Origin: Pseudomonadota bacterium
GTDB taxonomy: Bacteria > Pseudomonadota > Alphaproteobacteria > Kiloniellales > JACOMY01
Assembly: GCA_029781795.1 (NCBI GenBank)
Contig: JAKOWB010000192.1
Location: 1-58,545 of the forward strand
Direction of reading: 5' to 3'
DNA: 58,545 nucleotides
Shown: in pieces, positions 1-7,645 of the stretch
Numbering within the stretch: position 1 is the stretch's first letter
Layout of the letters: the number at the start of each line of letters is the position of its first letter
The notes under the pieces: model-generated
The model's database searches: none
What the model saw: the letters and a program-made list of their open reading frames with translations, nothing else
What the model was told of the DNA's origin: nothing
Translations under genes and position numbers: made by a program

Positions 1-621
1 CAGGGCCTGCGCCCCGGCGACCGGCCGCTCCGCCATCGCCGCCAGCAGGCCGTCGGGTCGTCCACCGCCGTGGGCGCGGCTGGCGATGAACTCCAGCGCG
101 CCGACCACCGCCGGATCGCCGCTGCCGGACAGGCACCACCAGCCTTCGAACTGGGCGCGGGCGTCGGCATCGGCGGCGATGCGGTCGAGGTAGTCGGCGA
201 AACTGAGGGCCGTCGACGCACCGCCGGACCGATCGCCCGCGGCGCCGGACTGGTAGCGCGCGGCGTCGGCGGCGATCCGCGCCAGACAGGCGTCATAGGC
301 CGCGGCGTCCGCCGCCGGCCGGTCGAAGGCAAGGCCACCCGGGCGCAGCCAGCGCCGCGCGGTGACCGGCTGCGACGGGGACCAGGCCAGGCCCAGCTCG
401 GCTGCGACGGCGTGGACCAGCGGCTGGTCCGGCAGCACCCAGCCGCCGCCGAAGTCCAGCGCTTCGCCGCCACCGGCGAAGGGCCGGGTGAAGGCGCGGC
501 CCCCGGCGCGCTCGCGTGCCTCCAGCACCAGCACGGCCAGGCCGCGGCGGGCCAGCGTCCGCGCGGCCATCGCGCCGGCCAGCCCGGCGCCGACCACGAG
601 AACGTCACAGGCGTCGGCCAT
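1..621 (-). CDS. FAD-dependent amine-oxidase-like protein (partial, N-terminal 207 residues)
   Basis: The gene starts at the ATG whose complement is 619-621 and runs off the left edge, so only the N-terminal 207 codons are present. Residues 7-20 form the FAD-binding Rossmann loop (VLVVGAGLAGAMAA), followed by a LEARERAGGR segment and a DFGGGWV segment typical of flavin monoamine oxidases. It is therefore probably a soluble flavoenzyme oxidising an amine or a related substrate; the substrate cannot be read from this part. It is divergent from the SH3-like gene that starts at 710. I considered the hopanoid enzyme HpnE, but the DFGGGWV stretch fits the amine oxidase group better. Confidence 0.72.
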   Translation of the reverse strand, partial: MADACDVLVVGAGLAGAMAARTLARRGLAVLVLEARERAGGRAFTRPFAGGGEALDFGGGWVLPDQPLVHAVAAELGLAWSPSQPVTARRWLRPGGLAFDRPAADAAAYDACLARIAADAARYQSGAAGDRSGGASTALSFADYLDRIAADADARAQFEGWWCLSGSGDPAVVGALEFIASRAHGGGRPDGLLAAMAERPVAGAQAL

Positions 622-672
622 GGCGATGGCTCCCTTTCGGTCCAACCCTAGCGAGCGGCGGCGCGCCGCGCC

Positions 673-678
673 TATAGT
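673..678 (+). promoter_or_regulatory. Possible -10 element TATAGT
   Basis: TATAGT lies in the string CCTATAGTC, 31 bases before the ATG at 710. The same string precedes the paralogous gene at 2221. There is no good -35 match at the usual distance, so this is a weak call supported only by the repeat of the motif in front of both paralogues. Confidence 0.25.
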
Positions 679-709
679 CCGCCACGCCACCGGACCGAAG
701 CGGCCCCCC

Positions 710-1372
710 ATGCCTCGCCTTCTGCTCAGCCTCCTGCTGCTGTTCGCCGGCCTGCCCGCACCGGCCGCCGCTCTGCAGCTGCTGCCGTTCGACGAGGCCG
801 CCGAGAACCCCGCCTTCAAGCAGCTGCGCGACGCGCTGCTGGACGCGGCGCGGCGCCGCGACCTCGAGCGCCTGCTGGCAGCGACGGCGCCGGACGTGCA
901 GCTCGGGTTTGGCAGCGAGAGCGGCGTGGAGCAGCTACGGCGCGGCCTTGCCGCGGAAGACGGCGCGCTGCTCTGGGCCGAGCTGGAGGATGCGCTGGCG
1001 CACGGCGGCGCCTTCAACCGGCAGGGCGGCTTCGACGCGCCCTACTGGTTCGCCGCCGAACTGCCGCTGCCCGACGACACCGACTGGACCGCCGTGCGCT
1101 ATGTCGTCGGCGCGAACGTGCGGATGCGCGCCGGCCCCGGCACCGACCAGCCCGTGGTCGCGGCGCTGTCCTATGAGGTCGTCCTGGCCGACGACCTGGA
1201 GGAGACCTGGTCCAGCGATCCGGCCGGGCACATCTGGTACAAGGTGCGTACCCTGGCCGACCAGAAGGGCTGGATCCGCGAGGATTTCCTGCGCGGGAAC
1301 TACGGCTTTCGCGCCGGCTTCGAGCAGCGCGACGGCCGCTGGGTGATGACCTATTTCCTGGCCGGCGACTGA
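710..1372 (+). CDS. Exported SH3-like domain protein, copy 1
   Basis: 220 residues. Residues 1-20 are a classic Sec signal peptide (MPRLLLSLLLLFAG, then APAAA), so the product is periplasmic or secreted. The C-terminal half, about residues 125-200, contains NVRMRAGPGT followed by a GWIREDFL stretch, the pattern of bacterial SH3 (SH3_3) domains that often bind cell-wall components. The N-terminal half has no recognised domain. The gene at 2221-2898 is a paralogue with the same architecture: both share FDEA, then LLxAxRxRDxxx, NVRLRAGP-type and YRAGFE segments. The start was chosen for its signal peptide; an in-frame upstream extension would destroy it. The function is unknown; a cell-envelope role is inferred. 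Confidence 0.75.
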   Translation: MPRLLLSLLLLFAGLPAPAAALQLLPFDEAAENPAFKQLRDALLDAARRRDLERLLAATAPDVQLGFGSESGVEQLRRGLAAEDGALLWAELEDALAHGGAFNRQGGFDAPYWFAAELPLPDDTDWTAVRYVVGANVRMRAGPGTDQPVVAALSYEVVLADDLEETWSSDPAGHIWYKVRTLADQKGWIREDFLRGNYGFRAGFEQRDGRWVMTYFLAGD

Positions 1373-1490
1373 CCAGCCGCGTCTTTCCGGTTTTCAAGGC
1401 GGCCGCGATCGCAATAGCATCCGACCAATACCCTGACCCGTCTTGTGGGTTAGGGCGGCCCGCCACGGCACAGCATTGAGGAGGCACGTC

Positions 1491-2090
1491 ATGGACCGTC
1501 GCAACATGCTTGTCGGCTCACTCGCCGGGATCGCCACCGCCAGCATGGGGCTCCCCGCTGCGGCGGACAGCGGCGCCAACATGGGCGCGCTGGATTCCCA
1601 GCTCATGCTGGGCGAAACCAAGCCCTGGACGGGCACCGTCTCGCAGGGCTTCTACATTCTGAGCAACAGCGAGGGCTTCAACAGCATCTATGCGCTGACG
1701 ATTGCCTCGCCGCCGGTCGTGACGCGCGTCTCGATCGACGTGTTTCCGGTCGGCACCGAGGCCTACAGCAGCGCCGGTCTGGCCTTCAACTTGGAAGGCA
1801 ACGCCCGGGAGACCCGGCTGCTCGCCGTCACCTTGCGGCCGGACGGCAGCCTGATCACCTGGGACTACAGCAACGCCAACGGCCTGACCAACCAGGCGGA
1901 GATGCCGGCACAGGGGCTGCGCAACGACGTGGTGACGCGCCTTGCGCTCCAGGTGAACAGCTCCGGCGTCGACATCCTGACCAACGAGCAGCGCTGCGGC
2001 AGCTTCGCCGGCATCCGCTTGAAGGGAAGGATCGGCATCCTCGCGGTCGATCGCGGCAGCTTCTACTTCGCGAACTTCTACATGTCCTGA
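1491..2090 (+). CDS. Twin-arginine exported protein of unknown function
   Basis: 199 residues, starting at an ATG with GAGGAGG centred about 9 bases upstream. The N-terminus MDRRNMLVGSLAGIATA has the twin-arginine layout (RRNML, then a hydrophobic segment and an alanine-rich cleavage region), so a folded export substrate is predicted. The mature part is rich in Ser, Asn, Thr and beta-forming residues, with one Cys in QRCGSF, and I recognise no family. It sits between the two SH3-like paralogues at 710 and 2221, all on the same strand but each with its own gap of about 120-130 bases, so co-transcription is uncertain. Confidence 0.65.
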   Translation: MDRRNMLVGSLAGIATASMGLPAAADSGANMGALDSQLMLGETKPWTGTVSQGFYILSNSEGFNSIYALTIASPPVVTRVSIDVFPVGTEAYSSAGLAFNLEGNARETRLLAVTLRPDGSLITWDYSNANGLTNQAEMPAQGLRNDVVTRLALQVNSSGVDILTNEQRCGSFAGIRLKGRIGILAVDRGSFYFANFYMS

Positions 2091-2178
2091 AGGGCGGGCA
2101 CGCAGCGGTCCGCCGCCCCGGGCGCTCGCTTGCGCGGATAGCCTTCCGGCCTCGGTTCCCGTCAAGGGTCCCTGGCCC

Positions 2179-2184
2179 TATAGT
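2179..2184 (+). promoter_or_regulatory. Possible -10 element TATAGT
   Basis: The string CCTATAGTCSGC recurs here, 37 bases before the ATG at 2221, as it does in front of the paralogue at 710. There is no convincing -35 box. The call rests on the conservation between the two copies. Confidence 0.25.
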
Positions 2185-2220
2185 CGGCGCCGCCCGCGGC
2201 ACGACAGGGAGCAACCGTGC

Positions 2221-2898
2221 ATGCACACGCTTAGACTCGTCCTTGCCTTCCTGCTTGGCCTCGCGGCGCTGCCGGCGCTGGCGGAGCCTGTGACCTGGCC
2301 CCCCTTCGACGAGGCCGGCAGCGACCCCTCCTTCAAGACCTACCGCGATCGCCTGCTGCAGGCGGTGCGCGAGCGCGACGTCGACGCCGTGGTGGCCGCC
2401 GCCGCCGAGGACATCGAGCTGTCCTACGGCGGCGACAACGGGCGCGACACCTTCCGCCTCTGGCTGACCGGCGGCGGCGACACCGAGCCGCAGTTCTACT
2501 GGACCTACCTGGAGCGCGCGCTGGCCGAGGGCGGGCGCTTCGACAACGGGATCTTCATCGGACCCTGGACCTATTGGTACGAGCCGCCCGACACCATCGA
2601 CTTCTATTCGACGGCGGTGGTCGCCGGTAAGAACGTGCGGCTGCGCGCCGGCCCCTCGACCAGCGACGCGGTGATCCGTGCCCTGACCTACGAGGTCGTC
2701 GTGCAGGTCCCCTATGACCCCAACCGCGAGAGCATCGTCCAGGATGCGAGCGGGCGGGAGTGGATCAACGTCGACACCACGCAAGGCGAGCGCGGCTGGA
2801 TCGCCCAGGAGTTCCTGCGCTTCATGCTCGACTATCGCGCCGGCTTCGAGAAGCGCAACGGCAACTGGCAGATGATCTTCTTCATCTCCGGCGATTGA
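2221..2898 (+). CDS. Exported SH3-like domain protein, copy 2
   Basis: 225 residues with a Sec signal peptide (MHTLRLVLAFLLGLAALPALA). Its architecture matches the 710-1372 product: an N-terminal segment with WPPFDEAGSDPSFK, then an SH3-like region (NVRLRAGPSTSDAVIRAL, then RGWIAQEFLRF) and a common tail with DYRAGFEKRNGNWQM. It is most likely a periplasmic or secreted envelope protein. The next gene (MATE exporter) begins within 6 bases of its stop, so the two may be translationally linked, although their functions have no obvious connection. Confidence 0.75.
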   Translation: MHTLRLVLAFLLGLAALPALAEPVTWPPFDEAGSDPSFKTYRDRLLQAVRERDVDAVVAAAAEDIELSYGGDNGRDTFRLWLTGGGDTEPQFYWTYLERALAEGGRFDNGIFIGPWTYWYEPPDTIDFYSTAVVAGKNVRLRAGPSTSDAVIRALTYEVVVQVPYDPNRESIVQDASGREWINVDTTQGERGWIAQEFLRFMLDYRAGFEKRNGNWQMIFFISGD

Positions 2899-2903
2899 GC
2901 CTC

Positions 2904-4247
2904 GTGGCCGAGGACGCGACCCTCGCGGCCGAGCCGCCGGTCTCGATGAGGCCCTGGCACGGGCCGGTCTGGCGGCTGGCCCTGCCGATCCTGCTGGCGA
3001 ACGTCACCACGCCGCTGATGGGCATGGTGGACACGGCCATCATCGGCCACCTGCCCGATCCATCGCTGATCGGCGCGGTGGCGGTCGGCGCGCTGATCTT
3101 CTCGTTCCTCTACTGGGGCCTCGGCTTCCTGCGCATGGGCACCACCGGCTTCGCCGCCCAGGCCTATGGCAGCGGCGACCGGCTGGAGCTGTCGGCCAGC
3201 TTCTGCCGCCCGGCGCTGCTGGCCCTCCTGCTCGGCGGCCTGCTGATCGCGCTGCAGTCGCCGGTGGGCAGCCTGGCCTTCACGCTGGTGGCGCCCAGCC
3301 CCGCCGTGCGGCACGCCGCCGAGATCTACTTCGACATCCGCATCCTCTCGGCGCCGGCCTCGCTGCTGGCCTATGTCGTGGTCGGCTGGTTCATCGCCCT
3401 GCAGCAGACGCGCTGGGTGCTGGTCTACGGCCTCCTCACCAACCTCTTGAACCTCGGCTTCAGCCTGGGCTTCGTGCTGGGCCTGGGCTGGGGCATCGCC
3501 GGCGTCGCCTGGGGCACGGTCTGCGCCGAGGTGGCGGCACTGCTGATCATCGCCCCGGTGATCCTGTGGAAGCTCAGGCGCCACACGCTCTGGCCCGGCT
3601 TCGCGCGGCTGCTGGAGCCGGCGCGCCTGCTGGCGCTGGTGCGGGTGAACGCCGACCTTTTCGTGCGCACCCTGGCGCTGCTCATCACGCTCGGCGTCTT
3701 CACCACGCTGGGCGCCCGGCAGGGCGACGAGATCCTGGCCGCCAACGCGCTGCTGCTGCATCTGCAGACCCTGATGTCCTATGCGCTCGACGCCTTCGCG
3801 CACGCGGCCGAGACGCTGACCGGCGCGGCCTGGGGCCGGCGCGACCGCCGCGCCTTCGTCGGCGCGCTCGAGGCCGCGACACTCTGGGCCGCCTTCTTCG
3901 CCATCGGCACGGCCATCGCCTATGCCCTGGCCGGCCCGGCGATCCTGACGCTCTTCACCGAGCACGCCGAGATCCTGGACCGCGCGGTGCTCTACCTGCC
4001 CTGGATGGTGGTCTCGCCCCTGGTCTCGGTCTGGTCCTTCATGCTGGACGGCGTCTTCATCGGCACGACACGCTCGGCCGCGATGCGCAATTCCATGCTG
4101 GCCTCGATGCTGCTCTATCTCGGCGCCGCCTGGGTACTGATCCCGGCGGCCGGCAACCACGGCCTCTGGATCGCCTTCCTGCTCTTCATGCTGGCGCGGG
4201 CCGTGACCCTGGGCGCCGCCCTCCCGGCTATGATCCGGCGCCTGTAG
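2904..4247 (+). CDS. MATE-family multidrug/toxin exporter
   Basis: About 447 residues, the usual MATE length, with roughly 12 hydrophobic segments. The N-terminal WRLALPILLANVTTPLMGMVDTAI stretch (about residues 20-43) is the family hallmark, with a repeat of the fold in the second half (FVRTLALLITLGVFTTLGAR). MATE proteins sit in the inner membrane and export organic cations or other compounds using a Na+ or H+ gradient. I use GTG 2904; ATG 2946 is also possible and would remove 14 hydrophilic residues. The flippase at 4252 follows after 4 bases, so this gene may head the polysaccharide operon. The substrate is unknown. Confidence 0.85.
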   Translation: MAEDATLAAEPPVSMRPWHGPVWRLALPILLANVTTPLMGMVDTAIIGHLPDPSLIGAVAVGALIFSFLYWGLGFLRMGTTGFAAQAYGSGDRLELSASFCRPALLALLLGGLLIALQSPVGSLAFTLVAPSPAVRHAAEIYFDIRILSAPASLLAYVVVGWFIALQQTRWVLVYGLLTNLLNLGFSLGFVLGLGWGIAGVAWGTVCAEVAALLIIAPVILWKLRRHTLWPGFARLLEPARLLALVRVNADLFVRTLALLITLGVFTTLGARQGDEILAANALLLHLQTLMSYALDAFAHAAETLTGAAWGRRDRRAFVGALEAATLWAAFFAIGTAIAYALAGPAILTLFTEHAEILDRAVLYLPWMVVSPLVSVWSFMLDGVFIGTTRSAAMRNSMLASMLLYLGAAWVLIPAAGNHGLWIAFLLFMLARAVTLGAALPAMIRRL

Positions 4248-4251
4248 GACC

Positions 4252-5529
4252 ATGCGGCGGCGCCTCTCGCACCTGGCTCGCAGCAAGACGGCCCGCCAGG
4301 CCGCGGTCTACTTCGGCTCCTCGGCACTGCGCGCCGGCCTCGGCTTCCTGCTGCTGCCGATCCTGGCCCACCTGCTGGGGCCCGAGGGCTTCGGCCTTTG
4401 GACCCTCTATCGCACGCTGCTGCTGTTCCTCATCCCGGTGCTCGGCCTCTCGCTGCACGCCGCCCTGGCGCGCAGCTTCTATAAGCTGACCGCCGAGGAG
4501 CTGCGGCGGCTGGTGCACAGCAGCCTGGTCTTCCTCTTGCTCTCCACCGCCGTGGTGCTGGCGCTGCTGCTGCCGCCACTGCGGTGGCGCGGCGGCTGGT
4601 TCGGCCTGCCCTCAACCTGGCTCTGGCTGCTGCCGGCGGCGGCGCTGTTCAGCAACGTCACGCTGATCAACCAGGGCCTGCTGCGGCAGGAGCAGCGCCC
4701 CTGGAGTTTCGCCGCGCTCGAGGTCACCACCGGCGTGCTGCCCTTCGCGCTCGGCCTGCTGCTGATCTGGCTGGGCAGCGGCTGGCAGGCGCTGGCCATC
4801 GGCACGGTGGCGACTGCCCTGCTCACCGCCGCTGCCAGCCTCTGGCGCTTCCGGCGCGAGGGGCGCGCGGCCGGGCCGCTCGACCGGCCCCTGCTGCGCC
4901 AGACCCTGGCCTTCTCGCTGCCGCTGATCCCCCACACGCTGGGCCAATCCATGCTGGTGCTGAGCGACCGCCTGGTGCTGGAGCACTACGCCGACGCCGC
5001 CACGGTCGGCGTCTACAGCGTCGGCTACACCCTGGCGACGGCGCTGCAGCTCATCTCCCTGCCCTTCAACAACGCCTGGTCACCTTGGGTCTATCGCCAG
5101 CTCTCGGAGGACAAGCCGGCGGCGCGGCGGCGCCTGGTGCGGGCGATCTCAAGCTATCTCGCGGTCATGGCCGCGATGGGTCTGGTCTGGTGGCTCGCAG
5201 CACCGCTTCTGCTCGAGTGGTTCTTCGCGCCGGCCTTCGCCCAGGCCGCCAGCGTCATCGGCTGGATCGTGCTGGGCGTTGTGCTCCTGGCGACCCACGC
5301 GGTGCTCTTTCCCGTCCTGATCTTCACTGGGCATACTCGAACCATCTGCCTGGTCACGCTGTCGGCGGTCGCGGTGAACCTCGGTGGCTGCTTCCTGCTG
5401 ATACCGAGCCACGGGATGCTCGGGGCCGCTTGGGCGACCGCGGCCTCCTACGCCGTTCTCGCCATCGGTCAACTCGTGGCGACCTGGTTCCATTCGCCAC
5501 TGCCCTGGCTGTCGGCCTGGCGCCGCTAG
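4252..5529 (+). CDS. Wzx-like polysaccharide/lipid-linked oligosaccharide flippase
   Basis: 425 residues and about 12-14 membrane segments. The N-terminal pattern AVYFGSSALRAGLGFLLLPILAHLLGPEGFGLW is typical of the polysaccharide biosynthesis (Wzx/RfbX) branch of the MOP superfamily. Such proteins move undecaprenyl-linked sugar units across the inner membrane. It starts 4 bases after the MATE gene and precedes neuB, neuA and transferases, which supports export of a glycan containing a nonulosonic acid. The product could equally serve lipopolysaccharide O-chain, capsule or another glycan; the sequence alone does not decide. Confidence 0.85.
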   Translation: MRRRLSHLARSKTARQAAVYFGSSALRAGLGFLLLPILAHLLGPEGFGLWTLYRTLLLFLIPVLGLSLHAALARSFYKLTAEELRRLVHSSLVFLLLSTAVVLALLLPPLRWRGGWFGLPSTWLWLLPAAALFSNVTLINQGLLRQEQRPWSFAALEVTTGVLPFALGLLLIWLGSGWQALAIGTVATALLTAAASLWRFRREGRAAGPLDRPLLRQTLAFSLPLIPHTLGQSMLVLSDRLVLEHYADAATVGVYSVGYTLATALQLISLPFNNAWSPWVYRQLSEDKPAARRRLVRAISSYLAVMAAMGLVWWLAAPLLLEWFFAPAFAQAASVIGWIVLGVVLLATHAVLFPVLIFTGHTRTICLVTLSAVAVNLGGCFLLIPSHGMLGAAWATAASYAVLAIGQLVATWFHSPLPWLSAWRR

Positions 5530-5597
5530 GCGCCGCGTCCCCGTTTGCCAGCGCGCCCGCGGGGCGCTATGCAGTGACCGGCAGCGTGAGGAGCACC

Positions 5598-6467
5598 ATG
5601 TCCGAGACGGTCAACATTGGCGGCATCGAGGTCGGCGCCGGCCGGCCCTGCTACGTCGTCGGCGAGATCGGCATCAACCACAACGGCGACCTGTCCATTG
5701 CCAAGCAGCTTATGGATGTCGCCCGGCATGCCGGTTGCCAGGCGGTGAAGTTCCAGAAGCGCACGCCGGAGATCTGCACCCCCAAGGACCAGCGCGACAT
5801 GCTGCGCGACACGCCCTGGGGCCGCATGACCTATCTAGAGTACCGCTACCGGGTGGAGTTCGACGAGGCGGCCTACGCCGCGATCGACGCGCATGCGCGC
5901 GAGCTTGGCCTGCACTGGTTCGCCTCGCCCTGGGACGAGCCCTCGGTCGATTTCCTCGAGCAGTACAATCCGGTCTGCCACAAGGTGGCCTCGGCGAGCC
6001 TGACTGATGACGGCCTATTGCGGAAGCTGAAGGCCACCGGGCGGCCGGTCATCCTCTCCACCGGCATGTCGACCATGGAGGAGATTCGCCACGCCGTGTC
6101 GCTGCTCGACCGCGACCGCCTGGTGATCTGCCACGCCACCAGCACCTATCCCTGCAAGCCAGAGGAACTGAACCTGCGCATGATCGGCACGCTGGGCCAC
6201 GAGTTCGGCGTGCCGGTCGGCTATTCCGGCCACGAGACCGGGCTGCAGGCGACGCTGGCGGCCGTGACCCTGGGCGCGGTGATGGTGGAACGCCACATCA
6301 CGCTGGACCGCAGCATGTGGGGCAGCGACCAGGCGGCCTCGGTCGAGCCGGGCGGCCTAGAAAGGCTGGTGCGCGACATCCGCGTGATCGAGACGGCGCT
6401 GGGCGACGGCGTGAAGCGGGTCTACGACAGCGAGTTGCCGGCGAAAGCCCGCCTCCGGCGCTTCTGA
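5598..6467 (+). CDS. neuB: NeuB-family nonulosonate (sialic acid-type) synthase without SAF domain
   Basis: 289 residues. NeuB condenses phosphoenolpyruvate with an N-acetylhexosamine or related sugar in the cytoplasm. The TIM-barrel motifs are present: GEIGINHNG (about 22-30), AVKFQKR, ILSTGMSTMEE, CHATSTYPC, and the two metal-ligand histidines in GYSGHETG and VERHITLD. The protein ends about 25 residues after the final helix, so the C-terminal antifreeze-like SAF domain found in standard, roughly 345-residue NeuB, whose arginine helps bind substrate in the meningococcal enzyme, is missing. GAGGAG lies 6 bases before the ATG. It is followed after 5 bases by the NeuA fusion. Whether the product is sialic, legionaminic or KDN-like cannot be told. 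Confidence 0.85.
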   Translation: MSETVNIGGIEVGAGRPCYVVGEIGINHNGDLSIAKQLMDVARHAGCQAVKFQKRTPEICTPKDQRDMLRDTPWGRMTYLEYRYRVEFDEAAYAAIDAHARELGLHWFASPWDEPSVDFLEQYNPVCHKVASASLTDDGLLRKLKATGRPVILSTGMSTMEEIRHAVSLLDRDRLVICHATSTYPCKPEELNLRMIGTLGHEFGVPVGYSGHETGLQATLAAVTLGAVMVERHITLDRSMWGSDQAASVEPGGLERLVRDIRVIETALGDGVKRVYDSELPAKARLRRF

Positions 6468-6472
6468 CGCCC

Positions 6473-7645
6473 ATGTCCGGCACCTGCGACGTCGTCATCC
6501 CGGCACGCGGCGGCTCCAAGGGCATTCCCGGCAAGAACCTGCGTCCGGTCGGCGGCGTGCCGCTGGTGGCGCGCTCGGTCGCCGCCGCGCGCGCGGCCCG
6601 CCTAGTGCGCCATGTCTATGTGTCGACCGACGATGCTGCCATCGCCGACGCGGCGCGCGCCGCCGGCGCCAGGGTCATCGAACGGCCGGCGGACATCGCC
6701 GGCGACACGGCTTCGTCGGAGAGCGCGCTGCTGCACGCCCTGGACGCGATCGAGCGCGGCGGTCCCCTGCCCGAGTTGCTCTGCTTCGTGCAGTGCACCT
6801 CGCCGCTGACCACGGCCGAAGACCTGGATGGCGGCATCGACCGGCTGCGGCAACAGGGTGCCGACAGCCTCTTCGCCGCGCTCCGGGTGCACCAGTTCCT
6901 GTGGCGCGAGGATGCCGCGGCCGGCGCGAGCGGCATCAACCACGACGCCAGCCGCCGGCCGCGCCGACAGGAACGCGCACCCGAATACCTGGAGAACGGC
7001 GCTTTCTATGTCATGCAGGTCGCCGGCTTCCGCCAGGCGCGCCATCGCTTCTTCGGAAAGACCGCGCTCTACGAGATGCCGCGCCAGCGATGTCTGGAGA
7101 TCGACGAGCCGGCGGACCTGCTGGTCGCCGAGGCCATGCTGGCCGCCGCCGTACCGACACCCGAAGGCCTGCCGGACCGCATCGCGGCGCTGGTCTGCGA
7201 TTTCGACGGCGTCTTCACCGACAATCGCGTCTACGTCGATCAGCAGGGCGTCGAGAGCGTCGCCTGCGACCGCTCCGACGGGCTGGGCCTGGAGCGCCTG
7301 CGGAAGTCCGGCTTGCCGCTACTGATCCTCTCCAAGGAACGCAATCCCGTCGTCGCCGCGCGTGGCACCAAGCTGGGGATCGAGGTGCTGCAAGGCATCG
7401 ACGAGAAGCTCGACGCGCTGAAAGCCTGGGCCGCGGCGCGGGCCATTGCGCTGTCGGAGATCGTCTACATCGGCAACGACGACAACGACGTGGAGTGCCT
7501 TGGCGCCGTCGGCTGCGGCGTGGCCGTGGCTGACGCCTATCCGCGCGCCCGCGCCGCCGCGCGTCTGCAGCTCAGGTCCCCCGGCGGCCGTGGCGCGCTG
7601 CGTGAACTGGCGGAGCTGATCCTTGCCCGGCGCGGCGTCGGCTAA
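6473..7645 (+). CDS. neuA: CMP-nonulosonate cytidylyltransferase fused to KdsC-like HAD phosphatase
   Basis: 390 residues in two domains. Residues 1-225 are a cytidylyltransferase: IPARGGSKGIPGKNL at 9-23 is the CTP-binding loop. It would activate the acid made by NeuB as its CMP ester. Residues 238-390 are a HAD domain close to KdsC: DFDGVFTD with nucleophile D243 and D245, S287, K312, GNDDND at 334-339 (motif IV), and the GGRGALRE tail. All catalytic positions are kept, so an active phosphatase is predicted, perhaps acting on a nonulosonate-9-phosphate. The order resembles animal CMAS, which also carries a KdsC-like tail. It overlaps the next gene by 23 bases. Confidence 0.85.
   Translation: MSGTCDVVIPARGGSKGIPGKNLRPVGGVPLVARSVAAARAARLVRHVYVSTDDAAIADAARAAGARVIERPADIAGDTASSESALLHALDAIERGGPLPELLCFVQCTSPLTTAEDLDGGIDRLRQQGADSLFAALRVHQFLWREDAAAGASGINHDASRRPRRQERAPEYLENGAFYVMQVAGFRQARHRFFGKTALYEMPRQRCLEIDEPADLLVAEAMLAAAVPTPEGLPDRIAALVCDFDGVFTDNRVYVDQQGVESVACDRSDGLGLERLRKSGLPLLILSKERNPVVAARGTKLGIEVLQGIDEKLDALKAWAAARAIALSEIVYIGNDDNDVECLGAVGCGVAVADAYPRARAAARLQLRSPGGRGALRELAELILARRGVG

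Noticed and set aside
1..621. Left-edge flavoprotein as the hopanoid enzyme HpnE
   Set aside because: It has the FAD loop, but the LEARERAGGR and DFGGGWV segments fit flavin amine oxidases, and it is far from hpnBCD.
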